12,926 nt of DNA from an uncultured bacterium (GTDB lineage: Bacteria > Patescibacteriota > Patescibacteriia > Patescibacteriales > UBA12465): the NCBI GenBank assembly GCA_937983635.1, contig CALJZR010000023.1:1-12926 (forward strand), written 5' to 3'. Below, piece by piece: positions 12,880 to 12,926 of this stretch. Both the position numbers and the translations under genes were made by a program. Positions within the stretch are counted from its first letter, which is position 1. Each line of letters starts with the position of its first letter. The notes beneath the pieces were generated by a model. It did not search any database. It saw nothing but the letters and a program-made list of their open reading frames with translations, and was not told where the DNA came from.

Positions 12880-12926
12880 AGATCGGAAGAGCGTCGTGTA
12901 GGGAAAGAGTGTAGATCTCGGTGGTC
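12880..12926. other. Illumina TruSeq universal adapter (not genomic)
   Basis: From AGATCGGAAGAGCGTCGTGT at 12880-12899 to the end, the sequence matches the P5-side TruSeq adapter. Genomic sequence ends at 12879. Confidence 0.98.

Noticed and set aside
1..12926. Alternative genetic code (UGA as glycine, known in some CPR groups)
   Set aside because: All recognisable genes read to full family length under the standard code without internal UGA.

Overview
This is a 12.9-kb metagenome-type contig. Bases 1-47 and 12880-12926 are Illumina library adapter, not genome, so the biological sequence is 48-12879. The genes are short and tightly packed, with small AT-rich gaps. Promoters look sigma70-like (TTGACA/TATAAT types), terminators are short U-tailed hairpins, and the standard code (TAA/TAG/TGA stops) fits every gene. 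Two of the three tRNAs lack an encoded CCA. Together with a TrmB-like regulator next to glmS and small proteins of no clear family, this suggests a small-genome bacterium such as a member of the Candidate Phyla Radiation (Patescibacteria). That placement is inference; no rRNA or other marker is present.

Left region (48-3825) is strikingly AT-rich and looks like a small defence island abutting the 3' end of a tRNA-Ser gene. On the minus strand it carries a three-gene operon: an AAA15/OLD-like ATPase (RloA/AbiLi type), an RloB-like TOPRIM protein (AbiLii type) and a zinc-ribbon protein of unknown function. The operon has a good promoter (3269-3297) and a terminator (416-442). Downstream is a DUF559/Vsr-like nuclease gene cut by the contig end. 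Divergent from the operon is a decayed small gene (3409-3825) that runs into the tRNA.

Middle region (3826-7052): tRNA-Ser(UGA); a two-gene unit of a leucine-rich-repeat lipoprotein and an RNase Z-like metallo-beta-lactamase hydrolase, the latter broken by a frameshift in a G run; a 423-residue protein with an HEAEH zinc-metalloprotease motif, flanked by a 43/44-bp near-identical direct repeat; then tRNA-Asp(GUC) and tRNA-Arg(CCG) with strong hairpins between them.

Right region (7053-12879) is less AT-rich and looks like core genome. A PerR-like Fur-family regulator and a 2-Cys peroxiredoxin form a peroxide-response operon, with a palindromic operator on the promoter. The PerR keeps all five regulatory-metal ligands but has Asp in place of the two structural-zinc cysteines. 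Next come a DUF2231 membrane protein with a second small membrane protein, then, convergent to these, a TrmB-like regulator plus glmS (glucosamine-6-phosphate synthase) operon. Last is an operon of a peptidase S51-like protein, cut at its N-terminus by the contig end, and a small EamA/SMR-like membrane protein.
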